DNA of 41,918 nt. Origin: Parachlamydiales bacterium. Lineage in GTDB: Bacteria; Chlamydiota; Chlamydiia; Chlamydiales; JAEYWL01. How positions within the stretch are numbered: the first letter of the stretch is position 1; the number at the start of each line of letters is the position of its first letter. Shown in pieces: positions 16,485 to 25,336 of the stretch. The translations under genes were made by a program, and so were the position numbers. Location of the stretch: the NCBI GenBank assembly GCA_020054065.1, contig JAGVLX010000012.1:1-41918 (forward strand), read 5' to 3'. The notes under the pieces were generated by a model that did not search any database, was not told where the DNA came from, and worked only from the letters and a program-made list of their open reading frames with translations.

Positions 16485-17732
16485 TTAAATCTTACTTTTA
16501 TCTTCAGATTCCATCACATCTTCGCCCGGTTGGGGCTCCAGTCCGGGCATTTTAGGCATGCCGCTCATGACTGCTTGTAGGGCATCGAACTCCCCTAATA
16601 CCCGTTCCAGGTCCACTAGCGCTACGGTGATGTCATCGCGATTGGCAAACCGTTCTTGTTTGAGTGCCGTACGCAATTCTTGGAGGGGTGCGGTCAATCC
16701 GGAAATTTTTTGTGACCTGTCTTGGCGGAAATTATCTTTTGTCAATTCTTCCAGCCGTCCAATTAAGGTCAGAAGCAATTCTTTGGTATCTTGCTGCAAC
16801 ACTTCTGGGTCATTAAGAATCGACTTGCCCACTTCCACCAAGGTGATCGAAGATTTTAAAACCGTTTCGGGAATTCCAGCGCGACGCGCTTCCAGCGCGA
16901 ATTTACCCAGATGATGGAGAGGCACAATGCCATACGCAGGATCGGTTCTAGCGCCGTACAGGGCAATTTTTCCGGCGGTCAGGATAATTTCACTCGCGGG
17001 AGGTTCGTATCCATTATTTAGGGCATGGCTATAAATCAAACCGAGGTCTTGGAAAATATAGACCAGGACATAGTTGACTTTGTCGATGATATTGATCGGA
17101 GTACCGGAAGAGTCGATGGTGAATTTTTTTCTACGGCATTCTTGCAAGAATTTTTGAGTGAGTTCTCGAATTTGATCCACCGCGTCGCGGCTGGTGACAA
17201 TGCTGTTTTGATGCAAGCTTTTCATTGAGATTTCGGTCAAACTGTCGATCGCTTCCAGAAGTTCGGATGATTTATCCAGGTCGACATGCTTGGTTCCATG
17301 TTTAGAGATAGCGGAAACCAGTTCTTCGGGATTGAGAACTTGGTTCACCTTGCAGATCAGCATGAGCAGGCTATCGATGGACAAGCCAAAAAGCACAAAC
17401 CAAATGGCAGCTTGAATATTCGAACCTAGGTTGAATTGGAAGGAAGGGATAAAAAGCGCCAACAATCCAATAGCTAGGGGGATGGCGAGGGCGGTGATGT
17501 AGAGGGGGCTGCTTTGTAAGATGCCAAAAATCGCGGAGGAGAGTTGTTTGGTGCCTCTTTGCAAAGAGCTCAACTTAAACACTTGAATGAGAATGGTCAG
17601 GATGATGAGTGCAACGCCAAATAGCGGAACCAGGGTTTGCAGAAAGAAAGTGACGTTCATGTTAGTGATCACCTGGAATTTACTTAGGGCTGTTACCAAG
17701 GCGACAACAATTAAAGCAAAGAGTGTGGCCAT
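16485..17732 (-). CDS. Predicted membrane protein of unknown function
   Basis: This 415-residue protein has four predicted membrane helices near residues 2-17, 28-50, 77-98 and 105-127, then a soluble region of about 285 residues that looks mainly helical with charged heptad-like patterns. There is a Pro/Met-rich stretch near the end (SGMPKMPGLEPQPGEDVMES). The start codon follows GGAGG closely. I do not recognise a family. It lies 44 bases upstream of gmhA on the same strand and may share its transcript. Confidence 0.75.
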   Translation of the reverse strand: MATLFALIVVALVTALSKFQVITNMNVTFFLQTLVPLFGVALIILTILIQVFKLSSLQRGTKQLSSAIFGILQSSPLYITALAIPLAIGLLALFIPSFQFNLGSNIQAAIWFVLFGLSIDSLLMLICKVNQVLNPEELVSAISKHGTKHVDLDKSSELLEAIDSLTEISMKSLHQNSIVTSRDAVDQIRELTQKFLQECRRKKFTIDSSGTPINIIDKVNYVLVYIFQDLGLIYSHALNNGYEPPASEIILTAGKIALYGARTDPAYGIVPLHHLGKFALEARRAGIPETVLKSSITLVEVGKSILNDPEVLQQDTKELLLTLIGRLEELTKDNFRQDRSQKISGLTAPLQELRTALKQERFANRDDITVALVDLERVLGEFDALQAVMSGMPKMPGLEPQPGEDVMESEDKSKI

Positions 17733-17887
17733 ATGCCTCCGATTGAAGATAAGTCCACATTACTGGAAGGAACAATAAAAGGCGAGTGCCAGGCAGGTAA
17801 GGCTTTAGGACCCGGTCGTGATCGTCCTGTCCAAGGATCTCGCTGAGGCTCGATCAAGAAAGGCGCTTATTTTGTTCTGGTCCTGTG
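17733..17887. other. Intergenic stretch with a remnant of the CAGGAC repeat
   Basis: This 155-base gap shows no open frame and no tRNA fold that I can see. The word CTGGTCCTGTGTTA at 17877-17890 is identical to 24862-24875 in the larger inverted repeat, and AGGACCCGGTCGTG near 17811 looks like a decayed partner. It appears to be a degraded copy of that repeat family. Confidence 0.4.
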
Positions 17888-18532
17888 TTATTTAAGTAAA
17901 AAATCTATCGGGTACGGCGCTTCAAAAGAAAGCAGCTCCCCGGAAATGGGATGGGGAAATGTCAACCTGCGAGCATGCAGCGCGATTTGATCGCGATGAA
18001 AGGGCACCTTGCTGCCGTAACGTTGATCGCCAATGACCGGATGCCCGCTGTGCGCCAGCTGCACGCGAATTTGATGATACCGCCCAGTCTCCAGTTCAAT
18101 TTCAACTAACGCGTATTTACCCTCGCTAGGCAACATCTTGTAGTGCAATCGAGCCAACTTCCCTTGCTCTTTGCCCACAACTTGAGCATGATGCTCGTCA
18201 TGCACAAGATAATGCTCCAAAGTGCCCTCTGAAGGTGAGAATGGTATTTCAATTAACGCATGATACTCTTTGCGGGTCAACTTCGACCGCATCGACTCAT
18301 TCAGGCGGCTTAAGGCTTTACTCGTCCGAGCAAACAACACTACGCCACTCACTTGTTTATCCAAACGATGAACCGCTTCCAAAAATACATTGCCTGGCTT
18401 ACTAAATTCTTGCTTGATCCACGCCTTCGCTTCAGCCTCAAGGCTGGGTTGGTCGGTTCCGCTGGGTTGTGTAAGAATGCCGGCAGGCTTATTCAAAACA
18501 AGCACATGATTATCGACGAATAGAATATTCAT
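17888..18532 (-). CDS. RluA-family pseudouridine synthase without S4 domain
   Basis: This 214-residue enzyme would isomerise uridine to pseudouridine in rRNA or tRNA. The catalytic aspartate lies in AVHRLDKQVSGVVLFA, and the second motif YHQIRVQLAHSGHPVIGDQRYG is typical of the RluA/RluC/RluD family. It begins directly with the catalytic domain (ILFVDNHVLVLNKPAG) and lacks an S4 RNA-binding domain, like E. coli RluA. The exact target site cannot be told. Its ATG overlaps the stop of the upstream methyltransferase gene by 4 bases, so it is the last gene of a coupled RNA-modification trio. Confidence 0.88.
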   Translation of the reverse strand: MNILFVDNHVLVLNKPAGILTQPSGTDQPSLEAEAKAWIKQEFSKPGNVFLEAVHRLDKQVSGVVLFARTSKALSRLNESMRSKLTRKEYHALIEIPFSPSEGTLEHYLVHDEHHAQVVGKEQGKLARLHYKMLPSEGKYALVEIELETGRYHQIRVQLAHSGHPVIGDQRYGSKVPFHRDQIALHARRLTFPHPISGELLSFEAPYPIDFLLK

Positions 18533-19347
18533 ACCGACCGCTGCCGCAGTGCTTCGTAAAGTAACACCGTTGTCGCGGTGGCGACATTTAAAGAATCTGC
18601 TTCGCCCCGCATCGGAATCCGAACTTGCAAGTTGGCATGCTCCATCCAGATCGGCGAGAGTCCATACTGTTCCGTTCCCACCGCTAATGCTAGCGGTCCC
18701 GTTAGGTCGACCTGTGTGTACTCTTCTTTGGCTGAAGGCGTCGCCGCCAAGATATTGATTTTGCGCTCTCTAAGCCAACTCAAGGCCTCTTGACTATCCG
18801 CTTCGATCACGGGAACCGTAAACAATGTGCCGACACTGGCGCGTACGACGTTCGGGTTATGGATATCTGTCCGGCGGTCGCACACAATCAACGCATCGAC
18901 TCCAACCGCATCCGCCGACCGTAAAATCGTGCCTAAATTGCCTGGCTTTTCAATCCCTTCTGCAATGATCAGAAATGGGTTTGAATTGCTCTTTAGCTTG
19001 TTTGCAAGATCCGAGAGATGCAAATGCATTTGCGGCGCGATCGCCAGCAATCCGTCCGGACGGTCGCGATACGAAATTTTTTCAAAGACCGATTTTGAAC
19101 AGGTAAACAGTTTTCCGCCTTTCTGGGTGATGGAATCCATCAGCGCTTGCTCATTGCTGCCTAAAAAAAACTCAGGACAAACAAAAAGCTGGTCAATTTG
19201 ATATCCGGTTTTGTTAGCACGGGATAACTCTCGATAGCCTTCGATGAGAAATTGCTGGTGCTTGTCGCGATCACGGCGATCACGGAGGTGCAGGATATGC
19301 TTGATCCGCGGATTCTGTGCACTGGAGAGATAGGTCGCGTCGCTCAT
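18529..19347 (-). CDS. TrmH/SpoU-family RNA 2'-O-methyltransferase
   Basis: This 272-residue protein belongs to the SPOUT class, which forms a trefoil knot to bind S-adenosylmethionine and methylates ribose in rRNA or tRNA. The N-terminal substrate-binding domain (QNPRIKHILHLRDRR...FLIEGYRE) is of the RlmB/TsnR sort, and the knot motifs are EKPGNLGTILRSADAVG, LAVGTEQYGLSP and IPMRGEADSLNVATATTVLL. It overlaps both neighbours by 4 bases (ATGA). The target nucleotide is unknown. Confidence 0.9.
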   Translation of the reverse strand: MSDATYLSSAQNPRIKHILHLRDRRDRDKHQQFLIEGYRELSRANKTGYQIDQLFVCPEFFLGSNEQALMDSITQKGGKLFTCSKSVFEKISYRDRPDGLLAIAPQMHLHLSDLANKLKSNSNPFLIIAEGIEKPGNLGTILRSADAVGVDALIVCDRRTDIHNPNVVRASVGTLFTVPVIEADSQEALSWLRERKINILAATPSAKEEYTQVDLTGPLALAVGTEQYGLSPIWMEHANLQVRIPMRGEADSLNVATATTVLLYEALRQRSV

Positions 19348-20213
19348 CGTGAGGTTTTGCTCCCCACTTTACTCCATAAAGCATAGGTTCCGCTTGGAAT
19401 CGGCAATGCCCCTGAACCTTCCAGTAACATTTCCCCTTCTTCCAAAAATCCTTGAAGATCGCCAAACGCTTGGTTCATCATGTGGCGCAGCACAATCGGG
19501 GTAAATCCTGGCGTGTGGCAGCTTAATAGCACAAATAGGGGTTGTTCGCTTAACAAACTCCGGCAATCTGTCAGCAACTCGGGCAACGCTTCTTCAATTT
19601 TAAATACTTCCCCCTTGCTGCCGCGGCCAAAGGTTGGCGGATCTAAAACAATCGCTTCATAGCGATGATTGCGCCGGATTTCCCGTTTAAGAAATTTGTT
19701 CACATCATCAACAATCCACCGGATAGGAGCGGTGTCTAGCTGGTTCAACAATGCATTTTCACGCGCCCAGGTCACCATCCCTTTCGAGGCATCTAAATGA
19801 CACACTTCCGCTCCAGCTAACGCCGGAGCCAATGTGGAGCCTCCAGAATACGCAAATAGATTCAACACTTGGGGCGGATTGGGATGGTGCGCTTTTGCCT
19901 CTTGAATCGTTTTCTGAATCCACGCCCAATGGCTGCGCTGTTCGGGAAAAATTCCTAAATGACCGAAATCGGTGGGAGCGATTTTAAATTTAATGCCGTC
20001 GACATCTACGGTCCACTGTTCCGGCAATTGCACTTTGTAGCGCCAGCGGTTTTCAGGTTCACGAGAAAACTCTGCCTGAGCTTTAGCCCATTCCGACTCT
20101 GGCAATTGGGGCTTCCAGACTGCTTGTGAGCACGGACGAATGAGAAGATAGGGTCCGAATTGTTCAAGTTTACGTCCTAAACCGCTATCTATCAATGAGT
20201 AAGTTGTATTCAT
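19344..20213 (-). CDS. RlmI-like class I methyltransferase
   Basis: This 289-residue protein looks like the catalytic half of RlmI/RlmK-type 23S rRNA methyltransferases. It has the SAM-binding motif LNLFAYSGGSTLAPALAGA, the acidic motif CHLDASKGMVTWARENA, and the active motif IVLDPPTFGRG, followed by LLSCHTPGF, typical for 5-methylcytosine or guanine N2 enzymes of this class. The start at 20213 (MNTTYSLIDSGLGRKLE) is chosen because homologues begin at this place; an alternative TTG start at 20270 lies within cinA. There is no PUA domain, so it may have a different RNA target from RlmI. Confidence 0.85.
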   Translation of the reverse strand: MNTTYSLIDSGLGRKLEQFGPYLLIRPCSQAVWKPQLPESEWAKAQAEFSREPENRWRYKVQLPEQWTVDVDGIKFKIAPTDFGHLGIFPEQRSHWAWIQKTIQEAKAHHPNPPQVLNLFAYSGGSTLAPALAGAEVCHLDASKGMVTWARENALLNQLDTAPIRWIVDDVNKFLKREIRRNHRYEAIVLDPPTFGRGSKGEVFKIEEALPELLTDCRSLLSEQPLFVLLSCHTPGFTPIVLRHMMNQAFGDLQGFLEEGEMLLEGSGALPIPSGTYALWSKVGSKTSR

Positions 20214-20244
20214 GGCTGAAGTATAGCTGGCGCGCGATTGCAAG

Positions 20245-21474
20245 TCAACGCAGCTGTTGGTAGAGCTCAACTAACAGCTTGTTGACGGTACCTTCAATGA
20301 TCATGGCACGGCTGCCGCGCGCCGGCACTTTCCACACATGCGGCACGTGGTCGGGCCCAATGATTGCTCCCCATACCGTTCCCACCGGTTTTTCGGGCGT
20401 TCCTCCGCCCGGTCCCGCAATGCCGGTCACTGCGATCGCATAATCGCTTCCAGTCAACTGTTGCACGCCCAGCACCATTTCTGTGGCGGTCTGCGCGCTG
20501 ACGGCCCCGTGTTCTTTCAATACCGATTCTGAAACACCTAACAACTGGGTTTTCAACGCATTGGAATAAGCAACGATTGAACCTAATAAATATTTTGAGG
20601 CATCGGGAAGCTGAGTCAAGCGTGCAGCAAGGGCTCCGCCCGTGCACGATTCGGCAAGGCTGAGCGTCAATTTTTTTTCGATGAGCTGCATGTGGACCGC
20701 TTCTTCAATTTTTCCGCTGGGGGACTCGTAATGAGAGAACGGATAGATTTCCAACAAATCGTGTTGGGCAGCCTCGATGATCGGCAGATCGTTGGGATCC
20801 TCCACCATAAAACTGATTGTCACGAGTCCAAGCGAAGGATAGATGCCAAATTCGATTTTTGGATATTTAGCTTTCAGCTCGCGCAATTTTGGATCCACTT
20901 GCGATTCGAACAAATTGAACAGATGCACCCGTTTGGAAATGTAGGAGGCTGTATGACGCATCGTCATGTAAGGAATCAGTTCCTCGGTCACCATGCGCTT
21001 CATCTCCAGAGGAACCCCTGGAAGCAAGATCAGGCACCGCTCATCCGTTTCAAAAACAATTCCGGGTGCAGTTCCGATCGGATTCAAAAAGATGCCAGCT
21101 TTATCGGGTATGGTAGCTTGGTTTTCCAGATTGGCTAGCGCGCTGATCCGTTCACCATAGCGCCGCTGCAGTTCGCCGAGCAAGTTTTTATCGAGGTGCA
21201 TTCCCGAATCAAAAAGTTCCGCCGCCATTTGCCGGGTATTATCGTCCAGGGTGGGTCCTAAACCACCGGTGCAGATGACAATGTCATTGTGTTTAAGCGC
21301 TTGAGATAATCCCGAACGCAATTCGTCTGCATCATCCGGCAGCACAGTTTGACGCCGGACTTTGAATCCGTACACACTTAACTCATGACTGATAAAGGTA
21401 GAGTTGGAATTGATGATCGCTCCCGCCAACACCTCGTTTCCAATGGCAACGATCTCAATGCGTGGATTTTTCAT
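20245..21474 (-). CDS. cinA: CinA: nicotinamide-nucleotide amidase / MoCF-domain protein
   Basis: This 409-residue protein joins an N-terminal molybdopterin-binding-like domain (about 1-170, with AIGNEVLAGAIINSNS and CTGGLGPTLDDNT) to a C-terminal CinA amidase domain (about 250-409, with LAESCTGGALAARLTQLP and AVTGIAGPGGGTPEKPVGTVW). The family hydrolyses nicotinamide mononucleotide and related pyridine nucleotides for NAD recycling. The length is usual. Its start overlaps the stop of the gene before it by 4 bases. Confidence 0.93.
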   Translation of the reverse strand: MKNPRIEIVAIGNEVLAGAIINSNSTFISHELSVYGFKVRRQTVLPDDADELRSGLSQALKHNDIVICTGGLGPTLDDNTRQMAAELFDSGMHLDKNLLGELQRRYGERISALANLENQATIPDKAGIFLNPIGTAPGIVFETDERCLILLPGVPLEMKRMVTEELIPYMTMRHTASYISKRVHLFNLFESQVDPKLRELKAKYPKIEFGIYPSLGLVTISFMVEDPNDLPIIEAAQHDLLEIYPFSHYESPSGKIEEAVHMQLIEKKLTLSLAESCTGGALAARLTQLPDASKYLLGSIVAYSNALKTQLLGVSESVLKEHGAVSAQTATEMVLGVQQLTGSDYAIAVTGIAGPGGGTPEKPVGTVWGAIIGPDHVPHVWKVPARGSRAMIIEGTVNKLLVELYQQLR

Positions 21475-22205
21475 TCTCCACTCCCTGAATTGGGCAGCGC
21501 GACCTTCAGTCCTTTATTGACCAGCTGTGGATGGTTGTTAATCCACGCAAAACAGTTTTTGCCTAAGCGCATCGGCACATTGATTTTTTTTTCATCCACT
21601 AAGAAAGGGGTGGCCGAGCTGTTGTTGCGCATCCATCTCTGCAGCGTTTGAAACAATCCGGTATTGGGAAACTTCGCGACATCATTGGGTTTAACCACTT
21701 CATGAGTGGCAGGATCTTGAAACATTTGGGGATAGGAGAACTGAATGCCCCATGAAATCGATTCTTGTCCAAACATCATCGACCGGAATTTTTGATCGTA
21801 AGGGGAATAATCCATCGAATGGGGCTGCAATTGAATCACCGGTTTGCAAATGCGGATCAGCTGTTTATCTTCTCCGACATGCACCGCGTAGACATGGTCA
21901 GGGCTTAACGTCCATACCGCGGCAAAGAGAGTCCTCACCAATGCATCTGAAGGCAATTGTCCTCTCTTTAACGTTTCGATATAAGCTCCATACTCTTCAA
22001 TGAATTTCTGACGCGGATAAGCCGAAGAGCCGCGTGGCTGTGCGCCGCTTACTAAAAATATGTAGGGGTTTCCCAAGGTATTCAGCAGCGCTGCCATCTC
22101 CTGTCCATCGATAAGCGCTTGCAAGGATAGCCATTTTCCCGCTTGATAAGGCGGATCCTGATTGCCGGATGAGACCCTTAATTGGACGTTCGATTCTGCG
22201 GACAT
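21471..22205 (-). CDS. Hypothetical protein in the lspA-cinA operon
   Basis: This 244-residue protein has no signal peptide or membrane helix that I can see and no motif that I recognise. It is mostly soluble in character with a high share of aromatic residues in the middle (SMDYSPYDQKFRSMMFGQ). Its ATG overlaps the lspA stop in a TAATG arrangement, and its stop overlaps the cinA start by 4 bases, so its translation is coupled to both and it is surely expressed. A function cannot be given. Confidence 0.8.
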   Translation of the reverse strand: MSAESNVQLRVSSGNQDPPYQAGKWLSLQALIDGQEMAALLNTLGNPYIFLVSGAQPRGSSAYPRQKFIEEYGAYIETLKRGQLPSDALVRTLFAAVWTLSPDHVYAVHVGEDKQLIRICKPVIQLQPHSMDYSPYDQKFRSMMFGQESISWGIQFSYPQMFQDPATHEVVKPNDVAKFPNTGLFQTLQRWMRNNSSATPFLVDEKKINVPMRLGKNCFAWINNHPQLVNKGLKVALPNSGSGE

Positions 22206-22732
22206 TACTTTGAAGCGGGTTTAAATTTGCGTTCGCCTGTTTGGCACCAGGAGAGCAAGCATAGCCAAGCGATCCCCAACGTGATGGCGGTATCAGCCAA
22301 GTTGAAAACCGGAAAGTCATAACCCCAAAGGACAAAATGCAGCATGTCGATCACATGCCCATACACAAAATAATCGATGACGTTCCCGAATGCGCCAGCC
22401 ACAACCATGGCGAGCGGAAGTGTTTGAGACCGGTTCTTATTGAAAAACAGCAGGTAGCCCAGCATAGTCACAATGAGGATGATTCGAAAAATCAGCAGCT
22501 GCGTTTGAAAATCGGCTAAGGCTCCCCATGCTGCCCCTTTATTGGTCGTATAGATGATCGAAAACTCGATCCCTAAAAAATCTTGAAAGACGGGAATGCC
22601 ATTATAAGGATAAAAAAAGGAGCTGTAGCGTGCTGGTGGGATAAAAAAAACGGTATACGCTTTTGACAGCTGGTCAGCGGCTAAAATAAACAACGCCAAT
22701 AGAAATGGCGTTGATCTGAAAAGTTTTACCAT
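22205..22732 (-). CDS. lspA: Lipoprotein signal peptidase LspA
   Basis: This 175-residue inner membrane aspartyl protease removes the signal peptide from prolipoproteins after lipidation. It shows AADQLSK in the first helix, TTNKGAAWGAL, GAFGNVIDYFVYGHVIDML and PVFNLADTAIT; the aspartates in NVID and NLAD are the catalytic pair. Four helices fit the family. The ATG at 22732 (MVKLFRSTPF) is used rather than a longer non-ATG frame reaching back into dksA. It starts 5 bases after the dksA stop codon; the dksA-lspA order is also seen in Chlamydia as I recall. Confidence 0.94.
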   Translation of the reverse strand: MVKLFRSTPFLLALFILAADQLSKAYTVFFIPPARYSSFFYPYNGIPVFQDFLGIEFSIIYTTNKGAAWGALADFQTQLLIFRIILIVTMLGYLLFFNKNRSQTLPLAMVVAGAFGNVIDYFVYGHVIDMLHFVLWGYDFPVFNLADTAITLGIAWLCLLSWCQTGERKFKPASK

Positions 22733-22737
22733 GGCGC

Positions 22738-23103
22738 TTAATGATGCCCTTTTTCGAACTTTTCCTGCGCCTGGGCGGTGCGGTTTGCATAGGGAATCGC
22801 ATTGAGACGTGCAACCGGAATCTCTTCTCCAGTATCGTCGCAAATCCCGTAGGTGTTTTCTTCGATTTTTTCTAATGCACGATCGATTTGCTTCAGCACA
22901 CTATATTCGCTGGAGGTGAGTTCAAGGCCAATCTGCCGATCAAAATCATCTGTACCCTGGTCGGCCTGGTGCTGAGAGTAACCGGTGGCTTCGTCCGGTT
23001 TCTTCACCTCTTCAGCCGTACCTTGCAACAACTTGGTCATTTCGGCCCGCATCTCTTCCAAACGTTTTTTGAATTTGATGACATCTGCTTTCTTTAGCGA
23101 CAT
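22738..23103 (-). CDS. dksA: DksA/TraR-family transcription factor, zinc-less form
   Basis: This 121-residue protein is a short coiled-coil regulator that would bind RNA polymerase through the secondary channel. The coiled coil covers about residues 1-85 with acidic residues at the tip (GTDDFDR, Asp52, Asp53, Asp55). The C-terminal fold reads TYGICDDTGEEIPVARLNAIPYANRT, where three of the four zinc cysteines are replaced; only Cys88 remains. This zinc-less pattern is known in a subset of the family. GGGAG precedes the start. It is between nrdR and lspA on the same strand. Confidence 0.9.
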   Translation of the reverse strand: MSLKKADVIKFKKRLEEMRAEMTKLLQGTAEEVKKPDEATGYSQHQADQGTDDFDRQIGLELTSSEYSVLKQIDRALEKIEENTYGICDDTGEEIPVARLNAIPYANRTAQAQEKFEKGHH

Positions 23104-23128
23104 ATCGCTCCCCTACACTTTAAAAATT

Positions 23129-23614
23129 TCAACCTTTAGGCGCTTTAGCACTGCGATGCTGGTCATCCTTGGGATTGATGGCCTCCATAGCCTCTTTTAA
23201 CTCGTTAATATCTTTAAACCTACGGTATACACATGCAAACCGTATGTAAGCAATCGCATCTAAGGCTTGCAAATGCTTCATCACGATTTCTCCCAGTTCC
23301 TTTGTACTGATCTCACGCACCTGGGCCTGCATGATCTCTCCCGTAATCTTCGCTGCCAAGACCACAACTTGTTCGCGGCTGATCTGCGTATGGCGGCAAG
23401 CGGCTTCCAGTCCATTCACCAGCTTCTGCTGTTGAAAATCCTCGTACCGTCCATCCCGTTTATGGACTTGTATCCCTAGCTCAATCGTCTCAAATGTCGT
23501 AAACCGATTTTGACAAGCCAGGCATTCCCGCCGGCGGCGGATACCATTACACTCGATTGCCTCTCGCGAGTCAATGACTTTAAGCTCTTCATGTTGGCAA
23601 AACGGGCATTTCAT
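23129..23614 (-). CDS. nrdR: Transcriptional repressor NrdR
   Basis: This 161-residue protein senses ATP/dATP through an ATP-cone and represses ribonucleotide reductase genes. The zinc ribbon uses Cys3, Cys6, Cys31 and Cys34 (KCPFC and ECLAC), followed by RRRREC..RFTTFE, and the ATP-cone covers about residues 50-140 (VHKRDGRYEDFQQQKLVNGL). The length is near the usual 150-160. It lies 25 bases upstream of dksA. No NrdR box is evident in this window, so its targets lie elsewhere. Confidence 0.94.
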   Translation of the reverse strand: MKCPFCQHEELKVIDSREAIECNGIRRRRECLACQNRFTTFETIELGIQVHKRDGRYEDFQQQKLVNGLEAACRHTQISREQVVVLAAKITGEIMQAQVREISTKELGEIVMKHLQALDAIAYIRFACVYRRFKDINELKEAMEAINPKDDQHRSAKAPKG

Positions 23615-23711
23615 GCCTACGACTCGTCCTTTTGCATGATCTGGGCGCTCAAAATAACCAACTCAGAAAAAAGTGTCGAGCTAAAATCTTAGTAAAATCA
23701 GGATATGACGA

Positions 23712-24737
23712 CTATTTAACGCGATTGATGGCATCGATCAGGAGTTTAAGCAAGCTGTAATCCCTGCGATTATGGACAAAGGTCAGGCGTGGGAGATCGA
23801 GGAAATCGTCCTCTTCAGGCAGGGCGGAGCGCTGCTCGATTTTCCCCGTTTTGACCAGTTTGGCAAAATCATGATTAAGGGATTCTATGTACTCGGGGGC
23901 CAGGGGCGAATTCATGCGGATGACAAGGAGATCCCGCACATAGCGGCTTGAGTGGTACCGGTAATAAAAATTTTGAATATACTTAACTGCATCATCCACA
24001 TTCTTAGCATGATAGTATAAATATTTATCCTCGGGGCTGATCCAATGGTTTTTAAGGAGGTTCTCATTGATATATTTTTCCCAGTTCTTCCAGTAGCGTC
24101 CCCCTTTTCCTTCGAGTAAGACCAAGGGGATGATATTGGATTTTCCGGTTTGCATGAGTGTAAGAACTTCAAAGAGTTCATCTTGCGTTCCAACACCACC
24201 CGGAAAGACCGCGACTGCATCGGAATGGCTTAAAAACATGAGCTTACGGGTAAAGAAGTAGCGGAAGTTAATGAGCTTAGGATCGCCCTCAATGACTGAG
24301 TTCGTGCTGGATTCAAAAGCGAGGCGGATTGCCAACCCGAAGCGCGCCTCTTTTTTAGACCCTTCATGGCCGGCCTTCATGATCCCGTTAGCTGCGCCGG
24401 TGATGCACATCCACCCTAAATCGCTGATTTTGGAACTAAATTCTTTGGCTACAATGTAGTCTGGATGGTCTTCCGGGGTTCTGGCGGAACCGAAGATGCT
24501 CAAGCGGCGCACACCTGGATATTGGTTGAAAATCCGATAAGCGTAGCGCATCTCCTTCATGGCGCGCATGATCAGTTTAAGCTGGGAGGTGGGGTGTTTA
24601 TCGCGGATGAGCTTGAGGTTGTTTTCAATCATTTCCGCGATGATATCCCCTTCATAGGAATCAGGGGGAATGCCAAAAAGCTTGATGAGGTCGTTGATGG
24701 CATTATTGATGGAGATATTTTCGTGTGGTTCTGACAT
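23712..24737 (-). CDS. LOG-family (TIGR00730-like) nucleotide-binding protein
   Basis: This 341-residue protein has the LOG Rossmann-fold motif FPGGVGTQDELFEVLTLMQTG and the earlier SIFGSARTPEDHPDY and TGAANGIMKAGHEG stretches. Members include cytokinin-activating phosphoribohydrolases and PpnN-type nucleotide 5'-monophosphate nucleosidases; older databases call them lysine decarboxylases wrongly. It is longer than the plant-type LOG (about 180-240) because of an N-terminal helical region and a C-terminal tail, closer to the PpnN-like group. Substrate is not known. A 97-base gap separates it from nrdR. Confidence 0.82.
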   Translation of the reverse strand: MSEPHENISINNAINDLIKLFGIPPDSYEGDIIAEMIENNLKLIRDKHPTSQLKLIMRAMKEMRYAYRIFNQYPGVRRLSIFGSARTPEDHPDYIVAKEFSSKISDLGWMCITGAANGIMKAGHEGSKKEARFGLAIRLAFESSTNSVIEGDPKLINFRYFFTRKLMFLSHSDAVAVFPGGVGTQDELFEVLTLMQTGKSNIIPLVLLEGKGGRYWKNWEKYINENLLKNHWISPEDKYLYYHAKNVDDAVKYIQNFYYRYHSSRYVRDLLVIRMNSPLAPEYIESLNHDFAKLVKTGKIEQRSALPEEDDFLDLPRLTFVHNRRDYSLLKLLIDAINRVK

Positions 24738-24781
24738 AAGGCAACAAAATAGCGGAATAAAGATTTTTTAAACAGAGGCAA

Positions 24782-24869
24782 AGGACCAGGACATCCACGA
24801 CATACAGGACAAACACGACAGAATTTATTTTGTCCTGTAGGTCTTGTATGTCGTGGATGTCCTGGTCCT
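24782..24869. repeat. Imperfect 39-base inverted repeat of the CAGGAC word family
   Basis: Arms 24782-24806 and 24845-24869 are perfect 25-base reverse complements, and the match continues imperfectly inward. It uses the same words as 10618-10700: one 24-base stretch differs at only two positions between the two copies. It lies between two minus-strand genes; on that strand it could act as terminator for the 149-residue protein gene. Confidence 0.85.
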
Positions 24870-24872
24870 GTG

Positions 24873-25322
24873 TTAACCCGCCTTTACTTTTTCCCAGATG
24901 CGTCCATCGATGATGGAGCGAAATTGATCAGGGGAAACATATTCAGCATGGAACAAATAGTCGCCGTTTTCTTGAAGTTCGTAGACTTCGAAGCCTTCAA
25001 AATTGGGGTAGCCGCGGAATTCCCACGCCACTTTTTTTGGATCGATAATTCCTTTACCTTTGACGATCCCCACAAGTTCGTTTTCCAATTGAATGTCAAA
25101 CGCCGTGTCGGTGATGTTGGTAAAGGTCAGGGTGTTTTTCATTTGGTCGTCTCCGCCGACCATTTCCACATCCTGCGTGCAAACGTATGCTGGATTGGCT
25201 TCTGTGACGGGACTCACCAGCCACCGGGTGTAAAATTTCATGATGTCAGGCGAGGCGCTGAAGGAGATCTTTCCTTCCCCTATCCAGTAGGAAGGTTCGA
25301 AAATAAAACGATGAACAGTCAT
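24873..25322 (-). CDS. Conserved hypothetical protein, 149 residues
   Basis: This protein has no signal peptide and no membrane helix. Its alternating polar/apolar stretches (TNITDTAFDIQLENELVG, YELQENGDYLFHAEYV) suggest a beta-rich fold, perhaps a lipocalin-like or SRPBCC-like barrel, but this is only an impression. It starts 14 bases after the rodA stop codon on the same strand and probably shares its transcript. A long open frame also exists on the opposite strand, but its composition is less protein-like. Function unknown. Confidence 0.7.
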   Translation of the reverse strand: MTVHRFIFEPSYWIGEGKISFSASPDIMKFYTRWLVSPVTEANPAYVCTQDVEMVGGDDQMKNTLTFTNITDTAFDIQLENELVGIVKGKGIIDPKKVAWEFRGYPNFEGFEVYELQENGDYLFHAEYVSPDQFRSIIDGRIWEKVKAG

Positions 25323-25336
25323 AATCCAATCACAAG

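Noticed and set aside
17733..17887. tRNA or small RNA gene
   Set aside because: I found no cloverleaf or T-loop GTTCGA motif; the stretch looks like a decayed repeat.
20214..20270. Longer start of the RlmI-like methyltransferase at 20270
   Set aside because: It is a TTG inside cinA and adds 19 residues not typical of the family.
22733..22843. LspA extension into dksA
   Set aside because: The extra 37 residues are a read-through of dksA in another frame, and the ATG at 22732 gives a normal LspA.
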